NCBI GenBank assembly: GCA_964293475.1
Contig: CAXYYJ010000031.1
Location: forward strand, 1-64,000
From: UBA12170 sp964293475
Lineage (GTDB): Bacteria > Bacteroidota > Bacteroidia > Bacteroidales > UBA12170
Direction: 5' to 3'
Length of the DNA: 64,000 nt
A program made the translations under genes and the position numbers. Positions 46,889 through 56,605 of the stretch are shown here, in pieces (positions within the stretch are counted from its first letter, which is position 1; every line of letters starts with the position of its first letter). The notes under the pieces were generated by a model. The model had not been told where the DNA came from and made no database searches. It saw only the letters and a program-made list of their open reading frames with translations.

Positions 46889-46896
46889 TAATTTCG
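46889..46896 (+). promoter_or_regulatory. Putative -7 element of the kor operon
   Basis: TAATTTCG, one base off TAnnTTTG, is the same variant as upstream of rlmD; it lies 30 bases before korD. The 242-base gap from 46685 holds no gene. Confidence 0.45.
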
Positions 46897-46926
46897 CGCA
46901 TAGATGAAATTTAATATCAGAAAAAG

Positions 46927-47154
46927 ATGGCAAAAATCAAAGGAGCAATTGTAGTAGACGTGGAAAAATGCAAAGGCTGTAGCGTTTGTATTCCGGCATG
47001 TCCTACCGATGTTATACTGTTATCAAAAAATGTTAACGGTAAGGGGTATAATTACGCCTATATGGAGAATCCAGATGCTTGTATAGGCTGTGCAAACTGC
47101 GCTGTAGTTTGTCCCGACGGAGTAATATCAGTTTATAAAGTGAAAGTAGCTTAG
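46927..47154 (+). CDS. korD: 2-oxoacid:ferredoxin oxidoreductase ferredoxin (delta) subunit
   Basis: A 75-residue two-cluster ferredoxin with CKGCSVCIPACP and CIGCANCAVVCP, each a [4Fe-4S] motif. It is the first gene of the korDABC-type operon and feeds electrons out of the thiamine-diphosphate enzyme. It lies 26 bases before the alpha-subunit gene. Confidence 0.92.
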   Translation: MAKIKGAIVVDVEKCKGCSVCIPACPTDVILLSKNVNGKGYNYAYMENPDACIGCANCAVVCPDGVISVYKVKVA

Positions 47155-47180
47155 TTAATAACAATATCAAAGACATTTAT

Positions 47181-48266
47181 ATGGCTGAAATAAAATTAAT
47201 GAAGGGAAATGAAGCAATTGCCGAAGCCGCTATCAGGGCTGGTTGCGATGCTTATTTCGGTTATCCCATCACGCCGCAATCCGAAGTAATAGAATACCTC
47301 ATGATGGAGCGGCCTGAGGAAAGAACAGGTATGGTTGTTTAACAAGCGGAACGCGAAATAGCCGCCATAAATATGGTTTATGGTGCCGCTAGTGCAGGAA
47401 AAAAAGTAATGACATCTTCGTCAAGCCCGGGTATCAGTTTGAAATTGGAAGGAATTTCCTATATAGCAGGCGCCGAACTACCCGCCGTTATTGTGAATGT
47501 GGTTCGCGGTGGACCAGGTCTTGGTACCATTCAACCCTCACAGGCCGACTATTTCCAGGCAACAAAAGGTGGCGGACACGGCGATTATCGCTTGTTGGTT
47601 CTTGCTCCTTCTTCTGTTCAGGAAATGGCTGATTTTGTGGCCGATGCATTTCGTTTGGCTTTCAAATACCGCAATCCGGTTCTCATTTTATCCGATGGTA
47701 TCATTGGTCAAATGATGGAGAAAGTTTCCATGCCCGATCCGCTTCCACGTTTAACCGACCAGGAAATTAAGGAAAAATATGGCGAATGGGCAACCACAGG
47801 TCGTCCTGCTGGAAAAGAACGAAATATCATCACATCTCTGGAATTGGATCCTTATAAACAAGAAAAACACAATCATAAGCTTCAGGCGAAATACGCTCAA
47901 ATGTGCGAAGAAGAAATTCGTTATGAAATGATTAATTGCGACGATGCCGAATATATTTTTGTGGCTTATGGCTCCAGTGCCCGTATTGCTCAAAAAGCTA
48001 TGGAACAAGCCAGAGCTAAAGGTATTAAAGCTGGTATTTTCCGACTCATTACACTGTTCCCTTTCCCCAAAAAAGCCCTTTATGAGCTTGCAGGAAGAGT
48101 AAAAGGATTCTTAGCCGTTGAAATGAGCGCGGGTCAAATGATTGAAGATGTTCAGCTTTCTATTGAAGGTCGCGCAAAAGCAGCTCATTTTGGTCGCTAT
48201 GGTGGCGTGATTCATTCACCCGAAGAAGTATTAACTGCTCTGGAGCAAAAAATTATTGGAGGATAA
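47181..48266 (+). pseudogene. korA: 2-oxoacid:ferredoxin oxidoreductase alpha subunit, broken by in-frame TAA
   Basis: The alpha subunit starts at 47181 (MAEIKLMKGNEAIAEAAIRA, then GCDAYFGYPITPQSEVIEYL). Codon 54 is TAA (47340-47342), after which the same frame resumes without any shift: QAEREIAAINMVYGAASAGKKV, in parts QAEREIAAIN and MVYGAASAGKKV. Relatives usually have VVLQAE..., so TTA to TAA is the simplest change. The rest (to 48266) is complete, with conserved GISLKLEGISYIAGAELP and GPGLGTIQPSQADY. It is either a genuine null allele, a rare low-frequency base, or a sequencing/assembly error. Since korD, korB and korC are intact, an error or very recent mutation is most likely. A downstream start at 47373 would lose essential sequence. 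Confidence 0.88.
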
Positions 48267-48269
48267 AAC

Positions 48270-49046
48270 ATGGATATTCAAGATATTATAAAACCCGAAA
48301 ATCTGGTTTACTCAAAAACAGCCAACATGACCGAAAAGGTGCTGAGCTATTGCCCGGGTTGCGGACATGGAACAGCTCACCGGATTGTGATGGAAGTGGT
48401 TGAAGAAATGGGAATAACCGAAGATACCATCGGAGTTGCTCCAGTGGGTTGCTCGGTTCTGGCTTACGAGTTCATGAACATTGATATGGTTCAGGCTGCT
48501 CACGGAAGAGCTCCGGCTGTGGCAACTGGTATTAAACGCGTTTGGCCTGAGAAATATGTATTTACCTATCAGGGTGACGGCGATTTGGCTGCTATTGGTG
48601 GTAACGAAACCCTTCATGCCTGCAATCGTGGCGAGCATATTGTTATCATTTTCGTGAATAATGGTATTTATGGAATGACTGGTGGACAAATGGCGCCTAC
48701 CACACTCAGCGGAATGAAAACTTCTACATCTCCCTATGGTCGTGATGTGGCCACCATGGGAAATGCACTAAAAATGACAGAGCTTATCGCCCAGTTGCCT
48801 GGTACTCATTTTGTAACCCGTCAGGCTGTTCATACTCCTGCGGCGGTTAGAAAAGCCAAAAAAGCCATCAGACAAGCTTTTGAAGTTCAGCGCGATAAAA
48901 AAGGTTTAGCCTTTGTCGAAATCGTTTCCAATTGCAACAGTGGCTGGAAAATGACTCCTTTAGATTCTAATCAATGGATGGTTGACCATATGTTCCCCTA
49001 TTTCCCCATGGGCGATATTAAGGTGGATGGAAATTTTGTGAAATAA
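48270..49046 (+). CDS. korB: 2-oxoacid:ferredoxin oxidoreductase beta subunit
   Basis: A 258-residue thiamine-diphosphate-binding subunit. CPGCGHGTAHR and the TPP/Mg motif YQGDGDLAAIGGNETLHA with IIFVNNGIYGMTGGQMAPTT are present. It catalyses oxidative decarboxylation with KorA, probably of 2-oxoglutarate in a reductive or anaerobic TCA step. It starts 3 bases after korA. Confidence 0.93.
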   Translation: MDIQDIIKPENLVYSKTANMTEKVLSYCPGCGHGTAHRIVMEVVEEMGITEDTIGVAPVGCSVLAYEFMNIDMVQAAHGRAPAVATGIKRVWPEKYVFTYQGDGDLAAIGGNETLHACNRGEHIVIIFVNNGIYGMTGGQMAPTTLSGMKTSTSPYGRDVATMGNALKMTELIAQLPGTHFVTRQAVHTPAAVRKAKKAIRQAFEVQRDKKGLAFVEIVSNCNSGWKMTPLDSNQWMVDHMFPYFPMGDIKVDGNFVK

Positions 49047-49065
49047 ACTGCTAAAACTGAAAATT

Positions 49066-49608
49066 ATGACAGAAGAATTAATTATAGCTGGTTTTGGAGG
49101 ACAAGGTGTTCTTTCCATGGGAAAAATTTTGGCCTACAGTGGAATCATGCAGGATCAGGAAGTAACCTGGATGCCAAGTTACGGACCAGAAATGCGTGGT
49201 GGTACTGCCAATGTAACAGTAATTATCAGCGACGAACGAATCAGCAGCCCTATTTTAACAAAATACGATACTGCTATCATTCTCAACCAGCAATCGATGG
49301 ATAAATTCGAAAGCACCGTAAAAACTGGGGGAGTACTTATTTACGATCCCAATGGAATCATACATCATCCCACCAGAAAAGATATTACCATCTATACCAT
49401 TGAAGGAGCAAAATTAGCTTCAGAAATGGGAAATAGTAAGATTTTCAATATGGTGATTTTGGGAGCTTATTTAAAAGCCCGCCCCATTGTGAAACTCGAA
49501 AATGTAATTCTGGGACTTAAGAAATCTCTTCCAGAGCGTTACCATAAGCTCATTCCTCTCAATCAGGATGCTATTACTATGGGAATGAATAACTTAGTAA
49601 CATTATAG
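49066..49608 (+). CDS. korC: 2-oxoacid:ferredoxin oxidoreductase gamma subunit
   Basis: A 180-residue gamma subunit: IIAGFGGQGVLSMGKILAYS at the start, then WMPSYGPEMRGGTANVTVII. It completes a D-A-B-C operon. It ends at a bidirectional terminator shared with the ribosomal operon on the other strand. Confidence 0.93.
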   Translation: MTEELIIAGFGGQGVLSMGKILAYSGIMQDQEVTWMPSYGPEMRGGTANVTVIISDERISSPILTKYDTAIILNQQSMDKFESTVKTGGVLIYDPNGIIHHPTRKDITIYTIEGAKLASEMGNSKIFNMVILGAYLKARPIVKLENVILGLKKSLPERYHKLIPLNQDAITMGMNNLVTL

Positions 49609-49627
49609 TTTAATTTATACATCCAAT

Positions 49628-49664
49628 AAAAAAACCGGTGACAATGTGTTACCGGTTTTTTTTC
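49628..49664. terminator. Bidirectional terminator between kor and thrS-infC-rpmI-rplT
   Basis: AAAACCGGT pairs with ACCGGTTTT, with A-run and T-run on the two sides. It serves both convergent operons. Confidence 0.85.
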
Positions 49665-49679
49665 GTTAGAGTTGCTAAA

Positions 49680-50024
49680 TTATTTTATAGCATCAACAAT
49701 GGCTTTAAAAGCAGCATGATTGTTCATGGCTAAATCGGCCAAAGCTTTACGGTTAAGTTCGATACCTTTTTTATGGATTTTGCCCATAAAAACTGAGTAA
49801 GACATTCCATACATGCGGGCTGCAGCGTTAATACGAGCAATCCAAACTTGTCTGTAAAGTGCTTTTTTGGCTTTTCTGTCGCGATAGGCGTAACCCAAAC
49901 CTTTTTCATAAGAGTTCTTGGCTACTGTCCAAACATTTTTCCTGCGACCAAATTGACCTCTGGTACGGCTTAAAATCTTTTTACGTCTTGATCTTGACGC
50001 AACTGCATTTACTGATCTTGGCAT
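49680..50024 (-). CDS. rplT: 50S ribosomal protein L20
   Basis: A 114-residue L20 with the typical basic N-terminus (RSVNAVASRSRRKKILSR) and RQVWIARINAAARMYGMSYS. Last gene of the classic thrS-infC-rpmI-rplT block. In many bacteria L20 represses this operon through its leader; no leader structure is evident by eye here. Confidence 0.97.
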   Translation of the reverse strand: MPRSVNAVASRSRRKKILSRTRGQFGRRKNVWTVAKNSYEKGLGYAYRDRKAKKALYRQVWIARINAAARMYGMSYSVFMGKIHKKGIELNRKALADLAMNNHAAFKAIVDAIK

Positions 50025-50100
50025 TTTTTTTTAATTTTTTCGTTTTAGCGTTCAAATTGAAACTTTAAGGCTAAAACAACAGTTTTGAAACTTTAATAAA

Positions 50101-50295
50101 TTACCTTGCAAGCATGAGTCTAATTCCAGCCTCATCGGCTTTCTCAACCATTGCTGCATAACCTAAATTACGCTTTTGCTTTTTAGTCTTCTTAGTTAAG
50201 ATGTGACTTTTATAAGCATGCTTTCTTTTAATTTTACCTGATCCGGTAAAGGTGAACCTTTTTTTGGCACCGGATTTAGTTTTCATTTTTGGCAT
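50101..50295 (-). CDS. rpmI: 50S ribosomal protein L35
   Basis: A 64-residue L35: MPKMKTKSGAKKRF at the start and the family HILTKKTKKQKRNL. It sits between infC and rplT as expected. Confidence 0.97.
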   Translation of the reverse strand: MPKMKTKSGAKKRFTFTGSGKIKRKHAYKSHILTKKTKKQKRNLGYAAMVEKADEAGIRLMLAR

Positions 50296-50363
50296 TAGTC
50301 TACAATTTTTTATTTATAATGTTGCTAACTATTACTGCAACTCTCGTCACAGCTAATAAGCTT

Positions 50364-50933
50364 TCACTTATTCTTTTTCTTGGGGCTAAGCATCATAATC
50401 ATCCTTTTCCCTTCTAATTTAGGTAGATTTTCTACCTTACAGTAATCCTCCAAAGCTTCCGCAAAACGCAAAAGCTGGATTTCTCCCTGTTCCTTATAAA
50501 CAATGTTCCGTCCTTTAAAAAACACATCAACCTTCACTTTCGCACCTTCCTCAAGGAATTTCTGTGCATGGTTGACTTTGAAATTAAAGTCGTGATCGTC
50601 GGTATGGGGACCTAAACGAATTTCTTTTACAACAACCTTAGCAGTCTTTGCTTTAATTTCCTTTTGCTTTTTCTTTTGCTCGTATAGGAATTTTTTATAA
50701 TCCACTACTCTACAAACCGGTGGACTTGCAGTGGGTGATATCTCTACCAAATCCAAGCCTACATTCTCTGCAACATCCAAAGCATCTCTAAGATTAAAAA
50801 TGCCTGTTTCCAGATTTTCACCCACAAGCCTTACAACCGGAGCGGTAATATACTTGTTAATTCGGTGGGCATCCACTGGTTTTTGGTAAGAGCCTCTGCT
50901 TCTTCCCCTAAAAACATTATTTGTTACTGCCAA
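50364..50933 (-). CDS. infC: Translation initiation factor IF-3
   Basis: A 189-residue IF-3: N-domain HRINKYITAPVVRLVGENLE, linker rich in Lys, C-domain KEIRLGPHTDDHDFNFKVNH with FLEEGAKVKVDVFFKGR. It controls start-codon fidelity on the 30S subunit. The start codon at this site is TTG (directly preceded in frame by ATA), with AGGAG four bases upstream of the TTG. A non-ATG start is conserved in infC of many bacteria, where IF-3 then limits its own synthesis. Confidence 0.95.
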   Translation of the reverse strand: MAVTNNVFRGRSRGSYQKPVDAHRINKYITAPVVRLVGENLETGIFNLRDALDVAENVGLDLVEISPTASPPVCRVVDYKKFLYEQKKKQKEIKAKTAKVVVKEIRLGPHTDDHDFNFKVNHAQKFLEEGAKVKVDVFFKGRNIVYKEQGEIQLLRFAEALEDYCKVENLPKLEGKRMIMMLSPKKKNK

Positions 50934-50947
50934 TATTCTCCTGTTTT

Positions 50948-52888
50948 TTAATTAAATTTCGTTATTTCATTCACCTCGTCCTGAATTTTCTGGACAATAG
51001 CTTCAATGCTAAAGGTTCCTAAATCTCCTTCTCCATGTCTTCTCACAGATACGGTGCCATCTTCAGCTTCTTTTTCGCCTACGATAAGCATGTATGGAAT
51101 TTTACGAACTTCGGCATCGCGTATCTTACGACCCATTTTTTCACTCCGTGTGTCAATTTGGGCGCGAATTTCGGCATTTTCCATTAATTTCAAAACATTT
51201 TCGGCATAATTTTGATATTTCTCGCTGATTGGCAGGATAATAAGCTGTTCCGGAGTTAACCAGAGCGGGAAATTACCTGCACAATGCTCAATTAATACCG
51301 CAACAAACCGCTCCATGGAGCCAAAAGGCGCTCTGTGAATCATTACCGGACGGTGCTTTTCGTTGTCAGCGCCCACATATTCCAATTCGAAACGCTCTGG
51401 TAAATTGTAATCTACCTGAATGGTTCCCAATTGCCATTTTCTGCCCAAAGCGTCTTTAACCATAAAGTCCATCTTCGGACCATAGAAAGCTGCTTCGCCA
51501 TAGGCTACAATGGCGGGAATTCCGCGTTCGTCGGCCACCTCGCGAATGGCATTTTCGGCATTGATCCAGTTTTCTTCCGAACCAATATATTTTTCTTTAT
51601 TGGTGAGGTCGCGAAGTGAAATTTGAACCAGAACTTCTTTGAAGTCCAAAGCCTTAAATATCAAATCGATAATGTCCATCACTTTTTTAAATTCGTCTTT
51701 CACCTGATCGGGTGTGCAAAAGATATGGGCGTCGTCCTGAGTAAATCCGCGAACCCTTGTCAGGCCGTGAAGCTCTCCACTTTGCTCATAGCGATAAACT
51801 GTTCCAAACTCGGCGTAACGGATGGGTAAATCCTTGTAGGACCGTGGCTCGGTGCGGTAGATTTCGCAATGGTGGGGGCAGTTCATGGGTTTTAACAGGA
51901 ACTCTTCGTTGGCCACCGGTGTGTGAATGGGCTGAAAACTATCCTGACCATATTTGGCATAGTGGCCAGATGTTACATAAAGCTCTTTTTGACCAATATG
52001 GGGAGTTATAACGGGTTCATAACCATAGCGTTTCTGTACTTTTTTAAGGAAAGATTCCAGGCGATCGCGCAACATGGCACCTTTGGGTAACCACAAGGGG
52101 AGGCCTTTTCCCACTTTTTCGGAGAAGGCAAACAATCCCAGTTCTTTTCCTAATTTTCTGTGGTCGCGTTTTTTGGCTTCTTCCAGAAGTAGCAGATACT
52201 CGTCGAGCTCGCTTTTCTTGGGGAAAGTGATTCCGTATATTCGGGTAAGCATTTTTCTGTTTTCGTCGCCACGCCAGTAAGCACCGGCAATATTGAGCAA
52301 TTTAATGGCTTTTATGGGGCTGGTATTGAGAAGGTGAGGCCCGCGGCACAGGTCAACAAAATCGCCGGTTTGATAAAAAGTAATCTTTCCATCCTCCAAA
52401 TCCTGAATAAGCTCCAGTTTATATTCGTCGCCTTTTTTGGTAAAATATTCCAGCGCTTCGGTTTTGGTGACTTCTTTTCTCACATATTCCTGCTTGTTTT
52501 TAGCCAGTTCCATCATTTTTTTCTCAATGGCTTCCAGGTCTTTTTCGGCAATGGTGTTTTGACCAAAGTCTACATCGTAGTAAAAGCCATTGTCAATATC
52601 GGGTCCGATTCCAAATTTAGCCCCGGGGTATAGTAGTTCGATGGCTTCGGCCATCAGGTGAGCCGACGAGTGCCACATGGCAGCTTTTCCTTCGGCGTCG
52701 TTCCATGTAAGTAGTTGTAAACGAGAATCTTCGTTAATGTGGCGGGAAGCTTCCCAAACTTCCCCATTTACTTTGGCAGCCAGGTCATTGCGTGCCAGCC
52801 CTTCGCTGATGCTCAAAGCTACATCGTAGCCAGTGCTTCCTTTGGGCAATTGTTTAACCGATGAATCGGGTAATATTATATTAATCAT
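50948..52888 (-). CDS. thrS: Threonine-tRNA ligase
   Basis: A 646-residue class II synthetase with TGS (residues 1-62), the second additional/editing domain (AAMWHSSAHLMAEAI and the zinc-type HxxxH), the catalytic core (motif 2 region RYAEFGTVYRYEQSGELHG, motif 3 MIHRAPFGSMERF) and the C-terminal anticodon-binding domain. It is the first gene of the operon and has a perfect -7 box 28 bases upstream. Confidence 0.97.
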   Translation of the reverse strand: MINIILPDSSVKQLPKGSTGYDVALSISEGLARNDLAAKVNGEVWEASRHINEDSRLQLLTWNDAEGKAAMWHSSAHLMAEAIELLYPGAKFGIGPDIDNGFYYDVDFGQNTIAEKDLEAIEKKMMELAKNKQEYVRKEVTKTEALEYFTKKGDEYKLELIQDLEDGKITFYQTGDFVDLCRGPHLLNTSPIKAIKLLNIAGAYWRGDENRKMLTRIYGITFPKKSELDEYLLLLEEAKKRDHRKLGKELGLFAFSEKVGKGLPLWLPKGAMLRDRLESFLKKVQKRYGYEPVITPHIGQKELYVTSGHYAKYGQDSFQPIHTPVANEEFLLKPMNCPHHCEIYRTEPRSYKDLPIRYAEFGTVYRYEQSGELHGLTRVRGFTQDDAHIFCTPDQVKDEFKKVMDIIDLIFKALDFKEVLVQISLRDLTNKEKYIGSEENWINAENAIREVADERGIPAIVAYGEAAFYGPKMDFMVKDALGRKWQLGTIQVDYNLPERFELEYVGADNEKHRPVMIHRAPFGSMERFVAVLIEHCAGNFPLWLTPEQLIILPISEKYQNYAENVLKLMENAEIRAQIDTRSEKMGRKIRDAEVRKIPYMLIVGEKEAEDGTVSVRRHGEGDLGTFSIEAIVQKIQDEVNEITKFN

Positions 52889-52915
52889 GCTGTTTTTATT
52901 CTGAAATTAGGGCTG

Positions 52916-52923
52916 CAAAGATA
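52916..52923 (-). promoter_or_regulatory. -7 element of the thrS operon
   Basis: On the minus strand, TATCTTTG matches TAnnTTTG exactly, 28 bases before the thrS ATG. The stretch 52924-53190 between thrS and the helicase locus holds no gene that I can support. Confidence 0.65.
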
Positions 52924-53194
52924 CAAAAATTCTCGTCTTGCGCCGTATTAATAATAGGACCATTTTTAGCTCCCCCGAAGTATAAAACTGAATCGTTTTA
53001 GCAACAAAGTTTTCGGAGTTTGGTATTGTAAATTCCAATTGCCATAGAACCGCCCTTTCAGCCGCCAAAAGCCCGGAAAACGTGTCACAACAGATTTAGC
53101 GGAAAGCCAAAAAATATTTCTCGTTTAACTGATATACCTAATTATTTTTTTACTATTTTAGCCTTCTAAACGCACCTACATCAAATTATTACCT

Positions 53195-53350
53195 ATGTGC
53201 CCTGGTTATTCTAATGTGTTTTCACCTTTTAATGTGATTTGTTTTCGAGTGGGAAATGGAAATGCTGAAGATATAGTGGATAGATTCGAAATATTGATGG
53301 TATTCGGATTTTATTGGCAATCGTATTCACACATACCCGAAACATATTAA
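53195..53350 (+). CDS. Doubtful 51-residue leader ORF before the helicase gene
   Basis: An ATG at 53195 opens a 51-residue frame (MCPGYSNVFSPFNVICF start) that stops 11 bases before the helicase ATG. TATTTTAG at 53154-53161, one base off the -7 consensus, could start its transcript. No family is recognised. It may be a leader peptide, a remnant of an earlier gene, or chance. Confidence 0.25.
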   Translation: MCPGYSNVFSPFNVICFRVGNGNAEDIVDRFEILMVFGFYWQSYSHIPETY

Positions 53351-53360
53351 CACAAGAAAC

Positions 53361-56300
53361 ATGAATATTGAAAAGAAACTAATCAGACAAAAAATCGAAA
53401 ATCTTGACTTAGAACAAGTAAAGGTAATCGTGTTAAAAGGGTTTAGTGTTGAAACATACAAAGACCTAAAAACCATTTACAACCATATTGAGCCTGATAA
53501 TATTTTTGATTCAAATGGCAAAATAATTTTGCAGGAATTGAATAACAGTCTCTTCTCAATTATTGGTACGTTAAGTCAGATTAAAGAAGGTTCACAAAAG
53601 TTAATGTTGTTTGAAAGCTTTATTTTGGTTTCTAAAAATTTAAATCTTGATAGTCTAAAATTAAATTTTCATATTATTTTTAACAATGTAGTTGATGTCT
53701 ATGAAAATCCCACCACTGAGACAATTCAAGATTATGAAAAACTAATAGATAAAAACCTATTGCTACCAGACAATGATTTGATTTCCATTTTTTATTCATC
53801 TTGTTCTACATTTGGGGAAAATCAATATGTTGAATATGTTGATGGACTTGAAGATGAATATCCTCAATTGAAGTACATTCCTCTTATAGACAACTATGAA
53901 TTTCCACAAACAAAACCAACATCCTTATCTGAACTTCCGAAAGAAGCAAAACTGATTACAGTAAGTCATTTCAATTTTACACTTTTAAAATTTGATTTAT
54001 TGAAATCTGTCAATTGTAAAGAAACTATTTATACAATTGACGAAACAAGTTCAGTAAACACTTTTGCAAAAAAACAACTTTCAATTTTTAATTCATTTCT
54101 AAAATTAATTGGTTGTAATACTACTTTTTTAATTATAGACAATAGACTTACCAATACTGTAAGGCCTCAACTCACCAAATTATTAAAACAATTTTGGAAT
54201 AGTGACAATTTTCGATCATTACAATTTTACAATGATCCTGATGTAAGTAAAGAATTAGTAAGTATCAGTCAGGGTGATATTGTTGAAACAATAGTTCAGC
54301 AATGTGAAAAAGGTTTAACAAAGCAAGCAGTTTTAAGTGACGTTTTTTTAACTGCTCCAACAGGTGCTGGTAAATCACTCCTATACCAATTACCAGCAAT
54401 CTTTATTGCTGAACAATTCAACGCATTGACTATCGTTATTTCGCCGTTAATTGCATTAATGAAAGATCAAGTTGTTGGCTTAAAACAACGTGGTTATAAT
54501 AGTGTAGTTTGCATTAATTCAGAATTATCTTTAGTAGACAGAGAAGTAGAAATAGAGAAAATTAAAAATGGCGAAACACACATTCTTTATCTATCACCAG
54601 AACTGCTACTTTCTTATGATTTGTCAATGTTTTTAGGTGATAGAAAACTTGGACTATTAGTAATTGATGAAGCACATTTGGTAACAACTTGGGGTAGAGA
54701 TTTTAGAGTTGATTATTGGTATTTAGGCAATTTCATTAGAAAAATTAGAAAATACACAGAACACAAATTTTCTGTTCTTGCAGTAACTGCTACTGCTGTT
54801 TATGATCCAAATGGAGTTAATGACATGGTTTTTGAAACGCTTGATAGCCTTTCAATGGATCCAGTAATTAAGTATTTAGGCAAAGTAAGGAGAGACGATA
54901 TTAAATTTGATATAAAGGAAGTTCAAATTCAATCAGGACATGAAGAGCAGAAAATAAAACTTACTTCTTCCCGAATTTCGGAATATATAAAAAGGAATGA
55001 TAAAACAATAATTTATTGTCCATGGACACGGCAAATAGGGCCAATCAGAGACCAACTCCCAAAAGAGGAAAAAGATTTAGTTCAAGTGTATTATGGAAAC
55101 TTAGACTCCGCAAACAAAGAAGAAAGTTACCAGAGATTTAGAAATGGGCTTTCGAGAGCAATGATTTCAACAAAAGCTTTTGGTATGGGCGTTGACATTG
55201 ACGATATTACTGTTGTTTACCACCATGCACCTTCAGGACATTTGGCAGATTATGTTCAAGAAATTGGTCGTCTTGCTCGGAGATCAGACTTAACGGGTAT
55301 TGCAGCTATTGATTTTAATAAAAAGGATTTGAAGTTTACTAAAATTCTTTTTGGCTTATCATCTATTAAGCAATATCAAGTTGCAATGGTGTTAGATAAA
55401 CTGAGTAAAATATATAAAATCAAAAAGAGCCGAAATATGCTTGTCTCTGTTGACGACTTTGAATATATTTTCAATTTTGACAATGTAGATGTAGAACAAA
55501 AAGTTAAAAGTGCACTTCTCCTTTTAGAAAAAGATTTATTAAATAAATACAGGTATAATGTTTTAATTGTTAGACCAAAAAGCCTTTTCTCATCTGCTTA
55601 TATAAAAGTTTCAAACGAACATTTACCTATATTTCTTAATAAATACGGAAACTATTTAAAACCGATCAGTAGCGCAAGAGTTGAAAGTAAAGGTCAAAAA
55701 GTTTTTATAATCCAACTTGACAAATTATGGGAAGACATGTTTTTTAAAAAGAGTTTTCCAATAGTTAAAAAAGAATATTTCGATGGTAAATTATTCAATG
55801 AAGAAATCCCTTATAAACCACAATTAAGGATAAATTATTTTCTGAACAATGATGTTAATGAAAGCTTCAATAATTTAACTTCTTACTTTGATATAATTCA
55901 GCGTTGCTTTAGTCAGATGAGCGGCTTTTTTACCAAAAATGAATTTATTTCTAAATTAAAATCAGATGCAACCACAATTTATTTAGGTTTAGATAATTTA
56001 TTTATAAAAAGACTTGCGGATCTAATATTAAGCATATACTCAGATCCAGGCAAACCGGACAAATTCAATAGGATGAATATACCTGCTGACTGCTTTTTAC
56101 AAAGCAGAAGAGTCGACCACGAATATGAATATAGAATAATCAGTAAAGCATACCCAAAAGTTCGAGGAATGTTAAGGCAAACGTTCTATAATGTTTTTAA
56201 AGAACACCCTGACAAGTTGGAACAAACCATTTTTATATCAACAGACACAATTGGCAATAAAAACCGAAGCTTGATTAGACTTGCCTATATTTTGCAGACG

Positions 56301-56567
56301 TTCAATATTGGAACATATGAAATGGCAGGTGGTGAAGTTCCAGCTATTTTTATTCGTATAAACGATCCTGTTAAAATAAATTGGCTTGCGAGAAATGACT
56401 ATGAAAACGAGATATTAAAGGGTGTTGAAGCAAGGCAAAAAATATCAGTTAAAATAATGGAGCATTTCTTCACTACAAAAATGGACGACAATAAAAGATG
56501 GCTATTTATAGAAGACTTTTTCCTTGGCAAACAAGTTGACGACTTAATAACCAATAATAAAAATTGA
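53361..56567 (+). CDS. RecQ-like SF2 helicase with large unassigned N- and C-terminal regions
   Basis: A 1068-residue protein. Residues 1-325 have no family I recognise. Residues about 325-690 are a RecQ-type superfamily 2 helicase: Walker A TAPTGAGKS (331-339), SPLIALMKDQV, the DEAH box at 436-439 (VIDEAHLVTTWGRDFR), VTATA, and motif VI QEIGRLARR (633-641) in place of the usual QEIGRAGR. Residues 690-1068 are again unassigned; I see no HRDC or zinc cysteine set. Codon use is AT-rich compared with the flanking operons, which suggests acquisition. It lies 38 bases before an OLD-type nuclease gene on the same strand, so the two likely work together in defence. Confidence 0.87.
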   Translation: MNIEKKLIRQKIENLDLEQVKVIVLKGFSVETYKDLKTIYNHIEPDNIFDSNGKIILQELNNSLFSIIGTLSQIKEGSQKLMLFESFILVSKNLNLDSLKLNFHIIFNNVVDVYENPTTETIQDYEKLIDKNLLLPDNDLISIFYSSCSTFGENQYVEYVDGLEDEYPQLKYIPLIDNYEFPQTKPTSLSELPKEAKLITVSHFNFTLLKFDLLKSVNCKETIYTIDETSSVNTFAKKQLSIFNSFLKLIGCNTTFLIIDNRLTNTVRPQLTKLLKQFWNSDNFRSLQFYNDPDVSKELVSISQGDIVETIVQQCEKGLTKQAVLSDVFLTAPTGAGKSLLYQLPAIFIAEQFNALTIVISPLIALMKDQVVGLKQRGYNSVVCINSELSLVDREVEIEKIKNGETHILYLSPELLLSYDLSMFLGDRKLGLLVIDEAHLVTTWGRDFRVDYWYLGNFIRKIRKYTEHKFSVLAVTATAVYDPNGVNDMVFETLDSLSMDPVIKYLGKVRRDDIKFDIKEVQIQSGHEEQKIKLTSSRISEYIKRNDKTIIYCPWTRQIGPIRDQLPKEEKDLVQVYYGNLDSANKEESYQRFRNGLSRAMISTKAFGMGVDIDDITVVYHHAPSGHLADYVQEIGRLARRSDLTGIAAIDFNKKDLKFTKILFGLSSIKQYQVAMVLDKLSKIYKIKKSRNMLVSVDDFEYIFNFDNVDVEQKVKSALLLLEKDLLNKYRYNVLIVRPKSLFSSAYIKVSNEHLPIFLNKYGNYLKPISSARVESKGQKVFIIQLDKLWEDMFFKKSFPIVKKEYFDGKLFNEEIPYKPQLRINYFLNNDVNESFNNLTSYFDIIQRCFSQMSGFFTKNEFISKLKSDATTIYLGLDNLFIKRLADLILSIYSDPGKPDKFNRMNIPADCFLQSRRVDHEYEYRIISKAYPKVRGMLRQTFYNVFKEHPDKLEQTIFISTDTIGNKNRSLIRLAYILQTFNIGTYEMAGGEVPAIFIRINDPVKINWLARNDYENEILKGVEARQKISVKIMEHFFTTKMDDNKRWLFIEDFFLGKQVDDLITNNKN

Positions 56568-56605
56568 CTTTAATCTGAAGCTTTAAATCGCAATTTATTA
56601 CCATT

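Noticed and set aside
47340..47342. Recoded stop in korA
   Set aside because: TAA is not used for selenocysteine or pyrrolysine; mutation or error is simpler.
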